Source of the DNA: Diaphorobacter sp. HDW4B
GTDB taxonomy: Bacteria; Pseudomonadota; Gammaproteobacteria; Burkholderiales; Burkholderiaceae_C
Assembly (NCBI RefSeq): GCF_011305535.1
Contig: NZ_CP049905.1
Span: forward strand, 3,904,001 to 3,968,000
Reading direction: 5' to 3'
DNA length: 64,000 nt
Under the pieces are notes generated by a model. It worked only from the letters and a program-made list of their open reading frames with translations. It was not told where the DNA came from and made no database searches. Below are positions 62,172 through 64,000 of this stretch, piece after piece (within the stretch, counting starts at the first letter, position 1; each line of letters starts with the position of its first letter). Both the position numbers and the translations under genes were made by a program.

Positions 62172-62383
62172 GGGGCCGGGTCTCGCCCCGGCGGGCGAGT
62201 AACTTTTTGCTTGCGCCAAAAAGTCACCAAAAAACGCTTTGAATTCGGGGACACGCGGCAGAACTCAGCTTCACGCCGTAGGCGCTCCGTTCGGGCAACC
62301 GCCGCGAGTCAGAATTTTCATAAGAGGAAGGCTCGGCACTTCGCTTCGCTCGTGTCGGGGTATCTCGCGACTGCGCGAGATGC
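62172..62383 (+). repeat. Dispersed structured repeat, copy E
   Basis: Forward copy after hiuH. It has CTCGCC/GGCGAG, ACTTTTTG (62202-62209) / CAAAAAGT (62217-62224), the stem CGCGGC (62254-62259) / GCCGCG (62301-62306) around CGCC-GTA-GGCG, and the end hairpin ATCTCGCG / CGCGAGAT near 62362-62382. It sits between two convergent genes, like copies B, C and D. Confidence 0.87.
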
Positions 62384-62386
62384 TTG

Positions 62387-63034
62387 TTACAGCTGGCCTT
62401 CGGTCAGCGTGTCCAGTTGGAATTTGCCTGATTTGTCCCATAGCCATGTGTCTGTGTAGACAACGCCGTTCATTTTTGTTGGGGCGGGGTAGGGGGCTGC
62501 GGCGCGGACGGTGCGTTCGATTTCTCGGATGACTTCTGGTGCGTGTCTTGGGGCGCGCATCCAGTGCAGGCTTCGTACTTTTCCGTTCTTGTCGATGCTG
62601 ACTTGCAGCACGCCGATGGCGTAGAGCAAGGGCTGCAGCTTGCCTTTGTAGATGCGCGATGCGTTCTTTTCGTAGAGGTGCTGCGCGGCGTCCTTGCGGT
62701 AGGCCTTGGGGGTAGTCGCGTTCGATATCTTTTCGGGTGGCTTGGGTTGGGCCGGTGCGGGGGCTGGTTTGGGCTTGGGTTGCGCGGGTTTGGGTGTTGC
62801 CTGAGGTGTCGCTTGCGATGCTGGCTTCTGCGGGACTGGTGCTGCTGGCGTTGTTGCAGCGGAGTGGATGGGCGGGCCGGGCGGGACTGTTTTCTGTGTG
62901 GCGGGCTTCGATGTTTCCTTGTATTGGAAATACGCTGCCGCCGCGATGATTGCGCCGAGGATCAGGAGCCATGCAAGACGCTGCGAGCCGGGGCCGCCTG
63001 TCGCTAGGAATTTTCTTTTCAAAGTCTCTGCCAT
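62387..63034 (-). CDS. TonB-like periplasmic energy-transducer protein
   Basis: A 215-residue protein with a short cytoplasmic head, one N-terminal membrane span (LAWLLILGAIIAAAAYF), a long Pro/Ala/Lys-rich stretch (residues 45-105) and a TonB-type C-terminal domain (LLYAIGVLQVSIDKNGKVRS, APEVIREIERTVRAAAPYP). This is the build of TonB-family proteins that span the periplasm. No ExbBD or receptor gene is near, so the partner is unknown. Confidence 0.82.
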   Translation of the reverse strand: MAETLKRKFLATGGPGSQRLAWLLILGAIIAAAAYFQYKETSKPATQKTVPPGPPIHSAATTPAAPVPQKPASQATPQATPKPAQPKPKPAPAPAQPKPPEKISNATTPKAYRKDAAQHLYEKNASRIYKGKLQPLLYAIGVLQVSIDKNGKVRSLHWMRAPRHAPEVIREIERTVRAAAPYPAPTKMNGVVYTDTWLWDKSGKFQLDTLTEGQL

Positions 63035-63097
63035 GTGCGCGTTCGCTGGTTATGCTTGCCCGACGTCTTTGTTATTGCCATTCCAAGAAAGGTTTGT

Positions 63098-63958
63098 GTG
63101 CCAGCGCTTGTGCAACGCCTGATCAAAGCCCTGCAAGTGGACGCGCCTGCGTGTCTGGTGTCGGTGGAGTCTACCCAAGGCTCGGTGCCGCGTGAGGCGG
63201 GGGCGTGGATGGCGGTGCTGCCTGGCTCAGGTGGTGCGCTCGGTCATGTCGTTGGAACGATTGGTGGCGGGCATCTGGAGTTGGAGGCGATTCAGATCGC
63301 GCGCAACTTGCTTGTCTTGCCTGAAGCTGCGGATGAACTGCCTGATGAAGAAGGCATGGTGCGGCGTTGGGCGTTGGGGCCCAGCTTGGGGCAGTGCTGT
63401 GGCGGGTTGGTGCATCTGCGCTTTGAGTTGGTGCGCGCCGAGCATGCGCAGGCGCTGCAGAAACGGTTGATGCCATCGCTGCATCCGCTCGCCTTGTTCG
63501 GTGGCGGGCATGTGGGCGCGGCAATCGTGAATGCGCTCGCGCCGCTGCCGTTTGCGGTGCAGTGGATCGACAGCCGCGACAGCGTGTTTCCCGACGAGGT
63601 GCCGATTCAGGTGCGCTGCGAGCATTCCGATCCAGTCGAGGCCGCCGTGCGTGATCTGCCTTCCGGCGCGCGGGTGCTCATCATGAGCTTCAGCCATGCG
63701 GAGGATCTGAACATCGTTGCGGCCTGTCTCAAGCGGCAGCGCGAGCAGGGCGATCTGCCGTTTGTGGGGTTGATCGGCAGTGCGACCAAGCGGGCGGTGT
63801 TCACGAGTCGGCTGCGTCAGCGCGGGTTTGATGAGCACGAGATCGCGCACATCACCTGCCCGATCGGCGTGCCAGGGATCACAGGCAAGGAGCCCGAGGT
63901 GATTGCGGTCGCTGTCGCGGCACAGTTGTTGCAGTCTGTCTATGCCAGTCCGCAATGA
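63098..63958 (+). CDS. xdhC: Xanthine dehydrogenase accessory protein XdhC
   Basis: A 286-residue XdhC protein (GTG 63098 with AAGAAAGG at 63085-63092; longer frames upstream lack family residues). N-terminal XdhC/CoxI domain (VESTQGSVPREAGAWM, GTIGGGHLELEAIQ, GPSLGQCCGG) and C-terminal Rossmann domain (ALFGGGHVGAAIVNAL, GLIGSATKRAVF, HITCPIGV). It inserts sulphurated molybdenum cofactor into xanthine dehydrogenase, whose genes are not in the window. It fits the purine cluster. Confidence 0.93.
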   Translation: MPALVQRLIKALQVDAPACLVSVESTQGSVPREAGAWMAVLPGSGGALGHVVGTIGGGHLELEAIQIARNLLVLPEAADELPDEEGMVRRWALGPSLGQCCGGLVHLRFELVRAEHAQALQKRLMPSLHPLALFGGGHVGAAIVNALAPLPFAVQWIDSRDSVFPDEVPIQVRCEHSDPVEAAVRDLPSGARVLIMSFSHAEDLNIVAACLKRQREQGDLPFVGLIGSATKRAVFTSRLRQRGFDEHEIAHITCPIGVPGITGKEPEVIAVAVAAQLLQSVYASPQ

Positions 63959-64000
63959 GTGCATGAGATTTTGGGGTGAGCAAGGGTAATTCCTATGTCT
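63959..64000. other. Window end, no feature
   Basis: The last 42 bases after xdhC contain no recognisable gene start. Confidence 0.4.

Noticed and set aside
62163-62459. Small open frame through repeat copy E (and similar ones in copies A-D)
   Set aside because: Frames of the type RPGGRVTF...KVTKK recur in every copy because the repeat recurs. Frame and length are not kept between copies, whereas the stems are, so this is structured non-coding DNA.

Overview
The window is about 62-65% GC, densely coded, and reads as a chromosome segment of a betaproteobacterium of the family Comamonadaceae. The evidence is the phenol cluster order, which matches the aph/phc clusters known from Comamonas testosteroni; periplasmic binding proteins of the Bug type; proteins ending in IPTL-like sorting signals; and a LigJ/LigK pair. 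The genus is an inference.

Layout. 1-11.4 kb: the 3' part of a glycerate 2-kinase, a LysR regulator divergent from a PLP aminotransferase, a polar amino-acid ABC importer (two permeases, ATPase, binding protein), and a tightly packed run encoding a biotinyl-like protein that lacks the biotin lysine, PxpB, PxpC, PxpA, a normal BCCP and a biotin carboxylase. I read the last part as import and opening of 5-oxoproline or a related cyclic amide. 11.5-12.9 kb: a secreted protein with a VPTL-type C-terminal anchor and a tRNA-Ser(TGA). 12.9-28.5 kb: a complete phenol meta-cleavage cluster on the minus strand, made of a six-subunit phenol hydroxylase (dmpK-P), ferredoxin dmpQ, catechol 2,3-dioxygenase dmpB, an outer-membrane channel, a GlcG-like protein, dmpC, D, E, H, a Bug protein and dmpI. 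It is divergent from a DmpR-type sigma-54 activator and a GntR repressor (PhcS/AphS type). A sigma-54 promoter and two activator sites lie between them. dmpF and dmpG are absent. 28.5-29.6 kb: an IS481-family element with perfect 20-bp ends, 6-bp target duplication and an amber codon in its transposase.

29.6-33 kb: a large surface protein of tandem 384-bp DUF11 repeats in an AT-rich setting. 33.3-35.2 kb: cytochrome b561 and two YceI proteins. 35.5-39 kb: an LpoB/YcfL/COG3014-type envelope cluster. 39-43.2 kb: FUSC pump with MarR regulator, and an AidB-like acyl-CoA dehydrogenase with TetR regulator, both with visible palindromic operators. 43.6-47.6 kb: NADP malic enzyme and a xanthine/urate permease. 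48-52.3 kb: AraC, LuxR-type, MFS and LysR genes. 52.6-56.3 kb: IclR regulator, Bug protein, LigJ and LigK (last steps of the protocatechuate 4,5-cleavage or gallate pathway). 56.9-64 kb: purine (urate) catabolism, with an M20 peptidase, an OHCU decarboxylase-allantoate amidohydrolase fusion, allantoinase PuuE, GntR regulator, divergent HiuH, a TonB-like protein and XdhC.

Two cross-window patterns deserve attention. Five copies of a roughly 140-210 bp dispersed element (near 43.4, 52.4, 56.4, 56.7 and 62.3 kb) differ in sequence but keep base-paired stems by compensatory changes. A shared 14-bp GntR-like operator sits upstream of both the permease (47.73 kb) and the gntR-hiuH divergon (61.72 kb), tying the purine genes into one regulon across 14 kb. 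No CRISPR array, prophage or replication origin was seen.
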